A stretch of 24,089 bases of DNA from a virus. The number at the start of each line of letters is the position of its first letter. Position 1 is the first letter of the stretch. A model generated the notes under the pieces. It was not told the DNA's origin, did no database searches, and was given only the letters and a program-made list of their open reading frames with translations. Positions 5,070 through 14,210 of the stretch are shown piece after piece. Position numbers and translations under genes: made by a program. The DNA lies in the IMG/VR virus record IMGVR_UViG_3300025305_001329, positions 1 to 24,089 of that record. The stretch is one strand, 5' to 3'.

Positions 5070-6089
5070 TTAACTCCTTTTTCTTCTATACTGAAGAATA
5101 TTTCCAGTTGTGATTGTTCCGGTAGACATGAAGAATTTTATGGCTGTGTGAGCTTCATCTGCCGTGTTATAAAATGAACCAAAGTGTTGCACTTGAGCTT
5201 GAGGTGAATGTCCATATAGGAATATAAAGCCCATAACCATAGTTGCGACAGAAGTACCTGCTGGATTTATTAATGTTAATTCAGAATACTTAATACCTTC
5301 ATCTGTACCAGTACCCGATGTTTCATTCTCGGCTGTTAGCATGATATGAGCAGTTGCTTCCGTTGATTGAGAAGAAGCATTGTTAATAATAACAGTAGCT
5401 ACTGATAGATAACCACTTGTTCTATATGTTGGTGTTGTAACACCAAGTTGTGCTCTTATGACAGCAGTATCAGTAGATACAAATAATTCTTCTATAACAT
5501 ATCTATAATCATATCCATCAACCATATTAGTAAATGCTAGTGTAGCTGAAGTAGAGGCTGTTACAGTAGATATATATTCCCATAGACCACCTCCAGCAGC
5601 AGCTTCAAATGCTGGAGGCGCACCAGCACCAGCAGAAGTCAATACTTGACCATCACTACCAGTTGCTATTGCTACAGGATCTCCTGAAGCATCAAAACTG
5701 ATAATATTACCGTCAGTACCACCAGCCATTTTAGCTAATGTTATTGCATTGTCAGCTATATGAGCCGTATCTATACTCCCATCAGCATAATGCTCGGAGT
5801 CAAGTGCATCATCAGCAATATGAGCATTGTCTATAGATCCGTCTGCATAATGCTCAGAATCAATAGCATCGTCTGCTATATGAGCATTGTCTATTGACCC
5901 ATCCGCATAATGCTCTGAGTCAATAGCATCATCAGCTATATGTGCATTATCAATACTTCCATCAGTATAATGTTCAGAGTCAATAGCATCATCTGCTATA
6001 TTAGAACCATCAACAGCATCTGCTCCTATATCTCCAGCTCCTATTATACCAGAACCTCTTCCAGCATTTTTACTAACTATTCCACTCAT
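5070..6089 (-). CDS. Repeat-bearing tail fibre/receptor-binding protein
   Basis: The 339-residue product has three parts. Residues 1-30 are a Gly/Ala-rich head. Residues 31-110 hold four 20-residue repeats of the type IADDAIDSEHYTDGSIDNAH, followed by a broken fifth. From about residue 170 there is a beta-rich domain ending in FMSTGTITTGNILQYRRKRS, a pattern common at the tips of phage fibres. I read it as a trimeric fibre or tip protein that contacts the host surface, with repeats as a shaft. The same repeat occurs once in the gp17-like fibre, suggesting that the two proteins assemble together or share ancestry. AAGGAA precedes the ATG. Structure and receptor are inference. Confidence 0.75.
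   Translation of the reverse strand: MSGIVSKNAGRGSGIIGAGDIGADAVDGSNIADDAIDSEHYTDGSIDNAHIADDAIDSEHYADGSIDNAHIADDAIDSEHYADGSIDNAHIADDALDSEHYADGSIDTAHIADNAITLAKMAGGTDGNIISFDASGDPVAIATGSDGQVLTSAGAGAPPAFEAAAGGGLWEYISTVTASTSATLAFTNMVDGYDYRYVIEELFVSTDTAVIRAQLGVTTPTYRTSGYLSVATVIINNASSQSTEATAHIMLTAENETSGTGTDEGIKYSELTLINPAGTSVATMVMGFIFLYGHSPQAQVQHFGSFYNTADEAHTAIKFFMSTGTITTGNILQYRRKRS
5760..5999 (-). repeat. Four tandem 60-base repeats inside the fibre gene
   Basis: Four in-frame 60-base units encode fibre residues 31-50, 51-70, 71-90 and 91-110. The residues differ only at a few places (Thr/Ala after Tyr, Ile/Leu, Asn/Thr). At DNA level the units differ mostly at third positions, for example GCA, GCT or GCG-type choices for the same Ala, so the repeat is kept at protein level. 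A related 21-residue copy is encoded at 7042-7104 in the other fibre gene. Confidence 0.9.
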
Positions 6090-6108
6090 AGTTTATATTC
6101 CTTCTAAT

Positions 6109-6438
6109 TTATAATGTTTGTTCTAAGTAACTAACACAAACATCAATATCTGATGAACTACCAGTAATGATAGATAAATGATCGGCTGCTTCCATTACAA
6201 ATTTACTTGTATGTTCAAAAGTTGTTTTAGCTGCAAGAGCTTGATCAAAATAGATATAAGTATCTGCTCCCGATCCTCCATCATCAATCAACAATTTAAA
6301 GGTTTCTGCTGCATTTCCTGTCTCACATATAGTTACACTTAGAACAGTACAAGTTTTACCTGCTCCAACTGTCAGCAAAGCTTGTACTGAAGACGCATCT
6401 CCTCTAAATGTTGCTAATTTTAAAACTTCACTTGCCAT
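6109..6438 (-). CDS. Small beta-rich virion-type protein
   Basis: The 109-residue product (MASEVLKLATFRGDASSVQ...) has regularly alternating hydrophobic residues and glycine turns, as in a small beta-sandwich. It sits between the two fibre genes with GGAGAT before its ATG. Similar small proteins occur beside tail fibre genes of marine podoviruses, where they may be fibre adaptors or capsid ornaments. No enzyme motif or membrane segment is seen. Cys30, Cys38 and Cys102 are present but form no recognisable site. Confidence 0.65.
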   Translation of the reverse strand: MASEVLKLATFRGDASSVQALLTVGAGKTCTVLSVTICETGNAAETFKLLIDDGGSGADTYIYFDQALAAKTTFEHTSKFVMEAADHLSIITGSSSDIDVCVSYLEQTL

Positions 6439-6450
6439 AATTCATCTCCG

Positions 6451-7602
6451 TTAAAATCCCATGACTAAAGCTTTTCCTGTACTTGTAGTATATGAAGTCC
6501 ACGTTCCATCAATTACAGGGCTGGTTAATGTTTTGTTGGTTAATGTTTGAGTAGCATCAGTACCTACTAATGTTGTACTAGCATCTGGAAAGGTAAAAGT
6601 TCTAGTAGTACCAGTTGATATTCCTGAACATTGAAACTGAGCTTCTTTAGTTGTATCTCCATTATCTTGAAGAGTAAAATTATCATCATCAAGAGTTGAA
6701 ATAGTTGCAGATTCAATAGCATCTATTTGTCCTTGAATCCCTGAAGTTACCCCGTTAAGATAACCAAACTCAGTATTACTTATAGTTCCATCATGGATTT
6801 TAGTAGCGGCTATAGCAGCACTTCCATGAACATCAGCATTAACTATAACTCCTGTAGCTATTGCAACTACACCAGCATTACTGATAGTTACATCTCCGGA
6901 TACTGCTACATTGTCAAAATCAGTTCCATCTGCAACTAAGATATGAGTATCAGTAGCAGCATAAGAGTCATCGAAAATAGCTATCTTAGCTCCTGTTACC
7001 GCGTCATCTGCTATTTTAGCTGTAGTTACTTGTCCTGCTGCTATATGAGCTGTATCTATACTGCCATCAGTATAGTGCTCCGAATCTATGGCATCATCAG
7101 CAATTTTAGCACTTGTGATAGCATCAGCAGCTATCATGGCAGTCTCTACTGCTCCACTTGCTATTGTTAAAGCTCCAACAGAACTAATGGTAGCATCTCC
7201 TGAGAGAGCTACACCAGCATAGTCTGTACCATCAGCTACCAATATAAAACCTGATGTTGCAATAGCAGCATCATCGAGCAACGTAAGCTCATCTAAGGCT
7301 TCTTGGGCCATGTAGAATGCTTGTTTACTATCAAGATCTAAGTCAGACTCAGATAAGTTAGAGCCATCTACATAGTCTACTAAGCGTGAACTTTGACTAG
7401 AGGTTCTCTTGATTAAAACTACCTGATCTGCCGTAATATCAGCAGGGTCACTTACTGTAATTAAGCTATCGTTATTCCAAGTAAAGACTGCTGTTGTTCC
7501 ATCTACTGTAACAGCTACATGAGTTCTGCTGATAAATGGAAATGTTACAGCAAACTCTTGTGTATCTCCTGAAGCAACATATCTTACACTTGAATTAGCC
7601 AT
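6451..7602 (-). CDS. Tail fibre with T7 gp17-type N-terminal domain
   Basis: Residues 1 to about 110 match the T7 tail-fibre attachment domain. The segment RLVDYVDGSNLSESDLDLDS at 73-92 followed by AFYMAQEALDEL corresponds to the RLVDFTDGS..R..DLN..Q...AEEARD region of gp17, which binds the tail tube. The middle has short repeats of the IADDAI type, including a 21-residue module (167-187) shared with the next fibre gene. Near the C terminus TFPDASTTLVGTDATQTLTN and KTLTSP are motifs common in phage fibres. At 383 residues it is shorter than T7 gp17 (553). It lacks an obvious tip domain, which may be supplied by the 339-residue fibre protein downstream. ATG is preceded by AAGGA. Confidence 0.88.
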   Translation of the reverse strand: MANSSVRYVASGDTQEFAVTFPFISRTHVAVTVDGTTAVFTWNNDSLITVSDPADITADQVVLIKRTSSQSSRLVDYVDGSNLSESDLDLDSKQAFYMAQEALDELTLLDDAAIATSGFILVADGTDYAGVALSGDATISSVGALTIASGAVETAMIAADAITSAKIADDAIDSEHYTDGSIDTAHIAAGQVTTAKIADDAVTGAKIAIFDDSYAATDTHILVADGTDFDNVAVSGDVTISNAGVVAIATGVIVNADVHGSAAIAATKIHDGTISNTEFGYLNGVTSGIQGQIDAIESATISTLDDDNFTLQDNGDTTKEAQFQCSGISTGTTRTFTFPDASTTLVGTDATQTLTNKTLTSPVIDGTWTSYTTSTGKALVMGF

Positions 7603-10600
7603 TTATTGTTGTCCTTGTGGTTGTTGTAAATTTGGTAAATTAAATCCTGTAGGTACTTCTTTAGTTACTTTACTATATAAATCATGTCGTTTTAAATCAA
7701 ATGTACCCTGTAAAAGCCTTTTATGTTTAAATAAAGTAAGTTTAGAAGCTTTATTTTTAAAATTATTTATTAAGTTTTCTAATAAAAGTTTTTGTGTACC
7801 TTGAGGTAATTTATTAAAATTCTTTGAAGCAACAACTTTATTTAAAGATTTATTCATATCAGTCCACTTATCAATAAAAAAAGCTTTTTCTTCATTTGTA
7901 AGTACTAAGCCATTTAATTTACTAGTACTAGAAGGCTGTTTTATAGTAGATTCAAGTTCTGCCAACTTTTTAACTAAAGGACTTCTACTTGGTTGTAATG
8001 CAGGAGAAGGAATAAATAAAGCTGTTCCTACATTTCTTATTGTTTGAAAAGGTTCTCTATCAATTTCATGATTAGTGCCAGGAAATAAAACTTTTTCTCC
8101 TCCTAGATTCTTCATAGCAAATCTTTCGCCATAACCAGGAGTTACCTTACGCAGACCTTCTTCAAAAATATTCCCTATTTCTGTTCCAAAATCTTGTAAG
8201 TTATTTAAATCTGTCCGTTGAAGTCTAGATAATTTCTCAGGTTCAAATCCTGCTGTAACATTACGTCTAAAACTAGAATAAAAAGACTGAGCTGGATTAA
8301 GAAATGATGCAGCTCGTTCTCCAGTTTTTCTAACTTTATAAGACAGGGGCATATCAGAACCAACTACATTTAACATCTCTGAAAATCCTTGTAAGTAATG
8401 ACGATCTGTAATTAATCTAGCCATACCAACAACACCTGCTTCTAAAACTTCTTTAAACTTTTGAAATATCTCATCTGAAGGATCGCCTTGTTCATACTGT
8501 CCATACAGATTCATAGATGCTTTAGCCATAACTACGGCATGAGCTGAAGCTCCCATTATAACTCCTATAGGATCAAATCTATCGTATTTATGCCATGTAT
8601 TATTCCACCTATAACTGTACCAATGAGAGCCTCCCATATCTGCTTCTAATGTTTTTCTTAAATCAGGATCTCTTGGAGGTCCACCTGTAAAATTTCCTGT
8701 TAAAGCTAAACCAAAAGTAGTACCCCATAATACATTAGCCATAGCTACTTTAGCTTCTGCTAATTCTCTAACAGCTTTAGGAGCATCAGGACTTAATTCC
8801 GCTTGTAAAGTTTTATTATATTTACGCAACCAAGGAGTACGTTCCCACGCAAAACCAAGTAAGTTAGCAGGTGTTTGGAAAAAAGGAATAAATACTCTAG
8901 CTATTCCTGTTTGATCTGAATCTAAAAGTCCTTTAAGTTTAAGACCTAAACCTGGAACTACCTTTTCTTTACCAGAAAGATCATCTATTTCTATATGACT
9001 TGCAAGTTTATTTGTATAAGTATTTTTAGCTGCAAAACCTTTTGCTGCATCTACAATATCATCATGAGCCTCAACATTATGTAAAATTTCAGCAAACTTT
9101 TTATTTATATCTATTCTATTAGCAACCGTACTATTATCTTTAACGTCATTAAAAGCCTTACGATAAGCTAAAGCTCTAGTTTCTGCTCTATAGTTAATTC
9201 CTTTAAAAACTTCATCGGCTGAAAGCAATAGTTTTCCTGGTATATTAACAAGATCACCAAATAAATCTATTGCTTTTCCAAGATTACCACCTAATTGCCA
9301 AGTTTCTTTTGAAATAGATCTATCATGAGGTCTAATAAAATCTTGTTTAATATCGGTAGTTGCTTTTAATTCTTTTGCCTGTTTCCATAATCTAGGTATA
9401 TCTTGAAGAGAACTTAAATAACCCCAACCAAGCTCTGCTGCTTCTCTACTTGTAACTTCTCCACCTCGTTTAATTACTCCTGCATAAGCTCGTTCTAAAG
9501 CACTTGTAAACATAGCTGTAGTATTACCAATCATGTTTACTTCAAATGTCTTAATACTTGATAAAAGACCATTAATATATAACTCTAACAATGAATCCCT
9601 AGTTCTAGCTCCTAAGCTTTTATTTATTGAATTAAGTCTAGCTTTTATTTGTTTTAAATTAGCTTTATCTATAGCTTCCTGTTCAATCTGTTGTACTTTT
9701 AATAAAGATCTTTCTCTAAAAGCTTCTTCTGTTTCTCCTTCTAATTTAGTAATTTTAGTTTTTTTTCTAGAACCACTTTTAAATTTAAACTGAACTTCCA
9801 TATCATTTACATTTTTACGAGCTGTAAACCAACCAGCTTGTTTTATGGACAATTCAGGATCATTATAAATAATAGAATGTCTTGCTAAAGATCTAAGTTC
9901 GTCAAGATTATCAACTTGATCAATAAGTTTTTGATGACTTCTTAATAAATCAGAAGAAGCTTTAGAAAGTTCACCACCAGAAGCTAACATATCATAGCTC
10001 AATTTAGTATGACTTAAAGCTTTTTCGTATGTTTCTCGTTTACCACTACTAGCAAACAAAGCAAAAGCATCATCAGCCTTTTTCATTTCGGCTGCTCCAA
10101 GTGCTCTAGCTACACCAACATATTTAATTGCTTCTCGAACATTACCAGCTTGTTCTTCAAGTATTCTAGCAGCTTCTTTTTCTGGCATCTCTAAAACTTT
10201 TGACATACCAGAAGCAGTATCAAAATCTTCTGTTTTTATTCTACCTTTCAGAAGTTTTTTAATATCCATACGTTTACTTAAGAATTGTAATAAAGGTTTA
10301 ATATCACTACTACCCTTAAGTTTTAACAAATTCATAGATTCAATAGTATTTAAATCTACGTTTGTTACTTTTTCTCCTCTACTCCATTTTTCAACAATAG
10401 TTAAAGCTTCAGCTTGTTTTGTTTCAGTAAGTTTTTCCCAAGGCCGAACATAGTCATCTCTAGTTCTTTCATAGGAATCTTTGGCAGCAGCTTTAACATC
10501 TGGAAGATCATCAAATAATTTCATTTGTTCTGGAGAAGCTTGTTCTTTAACCTTCATAACTCCTTCTACATAGGTTTCAGCTTCTATTTGAGCTTTTTCT

Positions 10601-11388
10601 TCAATATCTTTTAGTGGTACATCCTCTAAAGTTGGTTTTCCTTTAACTTTAGAAATACCATAACCTGCTCCTTTTAAAATACCAGTAACTATAGCTCCTG
10701 CTAAAGCTCCAGTAGCTGCTGATTTTAATCTAGAAGTTGTTTCACTATCAGTATCACTTTGAGCAAGAGTTTTTATAGCTGCTCCTGCTGTAGATGATTC
10801 AGAAACTGCTCCTGTAACTAATAAAAAGTTAGCTATATTAGGATCTGTAGGATCATAAGAAGCAATATCAGACACAGCTCCTGCTGCTGTTCCAACTAAA
10901 AAATCTTTGGCAACTTTAAGTTTTTTACTTTTATCTAAAATTCCTGCTAATCTTGCAGCACCTATAACACCTGCTGATACTGCACCTGCTCCGGCTGCTG
11001 TAATAGCAACAGAAGATAAAGCAAATAAAGGAATAAATTGTCCTAAACCACGAGCTAAACTTTGTGCTGTAGTTTTAGGTTCAGGAAGATTCCAAGCATT
11101 ATCGTCTAACATTCTAGTAAACTGTCCTGCTTCTTCTACTCCTTTAGCTCCACCTATAAGTAAATGTTTGCCAACATTTAACATGCTGCCAAAAATACCT
11201 GAATCATCATCATCAGCTATCTTAGCAGTTTCTTTAGTAGCAACAGGAGCATACTCTTCTCTGAAGTTTTCTTTTTGAATATCTGCTATAGCTTCATCAG
11301 AAGCTTCATAAATTTCTCTTTCTTTTCTATTAGAAGAAAAATTATTAAAAAGACCTTCAGGTACTATAAGTGAACTTTGTTCTGCCAT
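7603..11388 (-). CDS. Internal virion protein, gp16-like ejection protein
   Basis: The 1261-residue protein holds the position and size of T7 gp16 (1318 residues), which leaves the capsid and builds a channel through the cell envelope. Hydrophobic, alanine/glycine-rich stretches at about residues 110-150 (including GQFIPLFALSSVAITAAGAG), 160-200 and 220-245 could insert into membranes. The rest is helical and charged. I do not see the N-terminal lytic transglycosylase domain of T7 gp16; that activity seems replaced by a lysozyme-like domain in the neighbouring gp15-like protein. AT-rich codons are heavily used, more than in the terminase or tail-tube genes by eye. The gene ends in a Gln/Pro tail and abuts the fibre gene. 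Confidence 0.82.
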   Translation of the reverse strand: MAEQSSLIVPEGLFNNFSSNRKEREIYEASDEAIADIQKENFREEYAPVATKETAKIADDDDSGIFGSMLNVGKHLLIGGAKGVEEAGQFTRMLDDNAWNLPEPKTTAQSLARGLGQFIPLFALSSVAITAAGAGAVSAGVIGAARLAGILDKSKKLKVAKDFLVGTAAGAVSDIASYDPTDPNIANFLLVTGAVSESSTAGAAIKTLAQSDTDSETTSRLKSAATGALAGAIVTGILKGAGYGISKVKGKPTLEDVPLKDIEEKAQIEAETYVEGVMKVKEQASPEQMKLFDDLPDVKAAAKDSYERTRDDYVRPWEKLTETKQAEALTIVEKWSRGEKVTNVDLNTIESMNLLKLKGSSDIKPLLQFLSKRMDIKKLLKGRIKTEDFDTASGMSKVLEMPEKEAARILEEQAGNVREAIKYVGVARALGAAEMKKADDAFALFASSGKRETYEKALSHTKLSYDMLASGGELSKASSDLLRSHQKLIDQVDNLDELRSLARHSIIYNDPELSIKQAGWFTARKNVNDMEVQFKFKSGSRKKTKITKLEGETEEAFRERSLLKVQQIEQEAIDKANLKQIKARLNSINKSLGARTRDSLLELYINGLLSSIKTFEVNMIGNTTAMFTSALERAYAGVIKRGGEVTSREAAELGWGYLSSLQDIPRLWKQAKELKATTDIKQDFIRPHDRSISKETWQLGGNLGKAIDLFGDLVNIPGKLLLSADEVFKGINYRAETRALAYRKAFNDVKDNSTVANRIDINKKFAEILHNVEAHDDIVDAAKGFAAKNTYTNKLASHIEIDDLSGKEKVVPGLGLKLKGLLDSDQTGIARVFIPFFQTPANLLGFAWERTPWLRKYNKTLQAELSPDAPKAVRELAEAKVAMANVLWGTTFGLALTGNFTGGPPRDPDLRKTLEADMGGSHWYSYRWNNTWHKYDRFDPIGVIMGASAHAVVMAKASMNLYGQYEQGDPSDEIFQKFKEVLEAGVVGMARLITDRHYLQGFSEMLNVVGSDMPLSYKVRKTGERAASFLNPAQSFYSSFRRNVTAGFEPEKLSRLQRTDLNNLQDFGTEIGNIFEEGLRKVTPGYGERFAMKNLGGEKVLFPGTNHEIDREPFQTIRNVGTALFIPSPALQPSRSPLVKKLAELESTIKQPSSTSKLNGLVLTNEEKAFFIDKWTDMNKSLNKVVASKNFNKLPQGTQKLLLENLINNFKNKASKLTLFKHKRLLQGTFDLKRHDLYSKVTKEVPTGFNLPNLQQPQGQQ

Positions 11389-11393
11389 ATTAT

Positions 11394-14210
11394 TTATAAT
11401 CCTGATTCAGCAAGACCCATAAGAATCACGCTTCTTTTATATATTCCTTTATTAAACTTACCCTCAGCTACTGTAATCCCTTCTTCTTTAGAAAATAATT
11501 CATATAAAGCAGTTGGAAAATCTCCCTTAGCTAAAGCTTTAGATGCTGCTGGTAAACCTTTAAATTGTCCTGTTTTTTTGTTAAAAGAACTTCCTTTAAT
11601 ATTATAAAGAGCTAATTTAATGGCTCTTTTTAATTGAGGAGGAAATGTAGTTTTACTTTTAGCTTCTAAAATATTCAACCCTTCATCAAAATCTTTCATT
11701 AAGTGGTCAATAACTTTTTTAATTTGTGGCAAAGATAATTTATCACCTTTTTTAAAAGTTTTCTTTAAAACTTTCTTAGCTGTTGAAGCTGTAATGCCGT
11801 AAGGACCAGTTAAATTAGGATCTTTTTTAGGAAAATGAAAAGGAGCATCAAATTTATGACCTTCAAGCAATTGTAAATCTTTATAAATATTATCACTTTT
11901 AATCAATTTAGAAACTTTAGATTCTATATCTGGAATTAAATTTGAATCTATTTTTTTAAATTTATCATATTCTGTTTTATAAAGACTACCTACAGTTGGT
12001 TCAGAAACAACCCGTTCTTTTATTTCATCCTTTAATTCAGAAGTTTTTTCCCAAATAGCATCAAAAAGTTTGGTAACATTTTTAAGAGTTTTACTAGCTG
12101 TTTTATTTAAATACTCTACAGTATCACTAAAAATAGGTTTTTCTTTAGGACCTTTACCTTGTTTTAATCTTAGTGCTGCTTCGGGATTCTGTTCTAGTAA
12201 TTCAGCTTTAGTAGGTTCTTTTTGAACTTTTGATATTGCTTCTTTATATTCTTTAGCAGGATTTTTTCCAGATTTTAATTGATCTAAAAATGCTTGTTCT
12301 TTTTTATTTAAAGGAACATCTACTATTAATTTATCTTTAACATCTTGAAGTGTTTCTTCTTTATCAAACAAAGTAGTTAACCTGTTCATAAAAGAAGGAG
12401 AATTACCTTTAGTAGTTTCTAAGATTTCTTTTCGTTGTTCAAGATTTTCTTGATATGCTCGAATATGATCAGAATGTGTATTAAATGTTTCAAATGTTAA
12501 TGGACCAGAAGCAGCAGTTAAAGGATCTTCTTTACGTTCCGTTTCAGATGTATCAGCAGTTAATATGCCATTTACTTTATCTGCTAATAATTTTACTTGT
12601 GTTTGAACTGTAGATTGAAAATCTTTAATTTTTTCTGGAGGAACAGTACCTGGACCTTCAGCAGCAGCGTCAGCAAAGCCATTAGTTTCAGCTAAAGTTT
12701 CTAAATCTACTACTAATTGATTAATATCATTTAATGCTAATCTAAATTCATTAGGATCTAAACTCGAACCAGCTAATAATTTAATTAATACTTTATCACT
12801 TATCTCTGTATCGTCACCAGATAAAATTAAATCATTAATGGCGTTTTTACTGGTAAGATTTGTTTTTATTAAACTAACAAGATTTTTTCTAATAGTAGCC
12901 GTACTTTTTAAATAAGCAGCTACATTATCTTTTCTTTGTTTACCTTCTTGATCTAGATAAGAATTTAAAGAGGGTTGAGCATCTTCAGATAAATTACCAA
13001 GAATATAATAATCTTGTAAAGTTGCTTTATCTTTAACCTGACCAGATAGAATTAAATCTCTAATTTCATTATAAACTGGTGAATTTTTTTGTTCCTTAAT
13101 AATAATTTTATTATATTTCTTTAGACTGTCAACAACAGTATTAACTTGACCTGCATTCATACCAGCATTTTCTAATTCTTGTGCTATACTTCTAAAATCA
13201 TCTGTAGGATTCTGTTTATAATCATCAAAAACTTTTAATTTAGCTGTTGAAATACGTTCTTTATCAGCAGCTTGTTGATTATTCTCAAGATTATCAAAAT
13301 ATGCTTTTTGATTTTCTAAATACTTATTATATATTTTTTGAAATTCTAAAGAATCTTCACCTTTACCAAAATAGAGGTTTGCATAAGTAAAACCTTTATT
13401 AAACTGTTTACTTAATAAATTTTGAATGACATCGGCATCCGCTATAATAGATTCATTAACAGTAAGAGCTTTAAAAATTAATAGTTTTTTTTCTGCATCA
13501 GGCATGTTAGGAAAAATATTGCCTAAATCCTTACTATTATTATTAATCCATTGTTCTGTAAAAACATCAGTTAATTTAAGGTCTGTCCCTTTATAAACAT
13601 TAGATTTTTCAACATGACTAACAGCATCATCAATTTGATTTGATAGTGCTTCAATAGATTGAACATATTTATAATCATTTTCTACATTAAGTATATCTTT
13701 TTTAACACTTTGTTTAAGTTCGTCAATTTTTGTTTTATACTTCTGTGCGATTTCAGGATATTGAAACGTATATAAAGAGTTTTGTACTAAATTTTCAGAA
13801 TAAGTATCTATAAAATCCATTTTATCTGCTGTTTGCATACTAAAATTTTTAACAACATTAGAAACTTCTTCACTTTCAGTCCAAGTTTTATATTCTAAAA
13901 ATTTATTATTTGCTTCGTTTAGTTCGATTATTTTAGCATAAGAATCTTGAGCAATAGGAAGTAAACTTTCCGGCATTACCTCATTTCTTAAAGCTGCGTT
14001 TTCTGCTAGTATTATATCTTCTTTAATTCTTCTTCGTTTAGAATGTTCAGCAGCAGAACCTATTGCACTACTAAAACTTTGTAAACCTGAAAGAAGTTGA
14101 GTATCTCTAGCAGAAGTATCAGGTAATCCTTGGGTTACTACAGATCTTTGGGTATCTGTAAGTTTTGTTTCTAATGGGTCTAGTCTAAATAATTGATCTG
14201 GAGATGGCAT
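11394..14210 (-). CDS. Internal virion protein, gp15-like, with C-terminal lysozyme-like domain
   Basis: The 938-residue protein lies where T7 has gp15 (747 residues). Most of it is helical and charged, as expected of an inner-core protein ejected with DNA. Residues about 775-936 look like a GH24/T4-type lysozyme. LEGHKF places Glu783 like the catalytic Glu. KKDPNLT gives Asp797 and Thr801, GPYGIT follows, and the helices LPQIKKVIDHL and PPQLKRAIKLALYNI resemble the lysozyme Q-A-LL and Q..AL.S..YN.G segments. The spacing from Glu to Asp (14) is longer than in T4 lysozyme (9). The role would be local peptidoglycan cutting during DNA entry. ATG overlaps the TAA of the gp14-like gene. The gp15-like identity is fairly sure from position; the lysozyme call is by eye. 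Confidence 0.82.
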   Translation of the reverse strand: MPSPDQLFRLDPLETKLTDTQRSVVTQGLPDTSARDTQLLSGLQSFSSAIGSAAEHSKRRRIKEDIILAENAALRNEVMPESLLPIAQDSYAKIIELNEANNKFLEYKTWTESEEVSNVVKNFSMQTADKMDFIDTYSENLVQNSLYTFQYPEIAQKYKTKIDELKQSVKKDILNVENDYKYVQSIEALSNQIDDAVSHVEKSNVYKGTDLKLTDVFTEQWINNNSKDLGNIFPNMPDAEKKLLIFKALTVNESIIADADVIQNLLSKQFNKGFTYANLYFGKGEDSLEFQKIYNKYLENQKAYFDNLENNQQAADKERISTAKLKVFDDYKQNPTDDFRSIAQELENAGMNAGQVNTVVDSLKKYNKIIIKEQKNSPVYNEIRDLILSGQVKDKATLQDYYILGNLSEDAQPSLNSYLDQEGKQRKDNVAAYLKSTATIRKNLVSLIKTNLTSKNAINDLILSGDDTEISDKVLIKLLAGSSLDPNEFRLALNDINQLVVDLETLAETNGFADAAAEGPGTVPPEKIKDFQSTVQTQVKLLADKVNGILTADTSETERKEDPLTAASGPLTFETFNTHSDHIRAYQENLEQRKEILETTKGNSPSFMNRLTTLFDKEETLQDVKDKLIVDVPLNKKEQAFLDQLKSGKNPAKEYKEAISKVQKEPTKAELLEQNPEAALRLKQGKGPKEKPIFSDTVEYLNKTASKTLKNVTKLFDAIWEKTSELKDEIKERVVSEPTVGSLYKTEYDKFKKIDSNLIPDIESKVSKLIKSDNIYKDLQLLEGHKFDAPFHFPKKDPNLTGPYGITASTAKKVLKKTFKKGDKLSLPQIKKVIDHLMKDFDEGLNILEAKSKTTFPPQLKRAIKLALYNIKGSSFNKKTGQFKGLPAASKALAKGDFPTALYELFSKEEGITVAEGKFNKGIYKRSVILMGLAESGL

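Noticed and set aside
5760-5999. Regular 60-base repeats considered as a CRISPR array
   Set aside because: Units are contiguous, in frame and without unique spacers; they encode a fibre repeat.
10907-11278. Plus-strand open frame of 123 residues, Ala/Pro-rich
   Set aside because: It lies inside the gp16-like gene and is the antisense image of its Ala/Gly-rich hydrophobic region. No ribosome binding site or family match; all other genes are on the minus strand.
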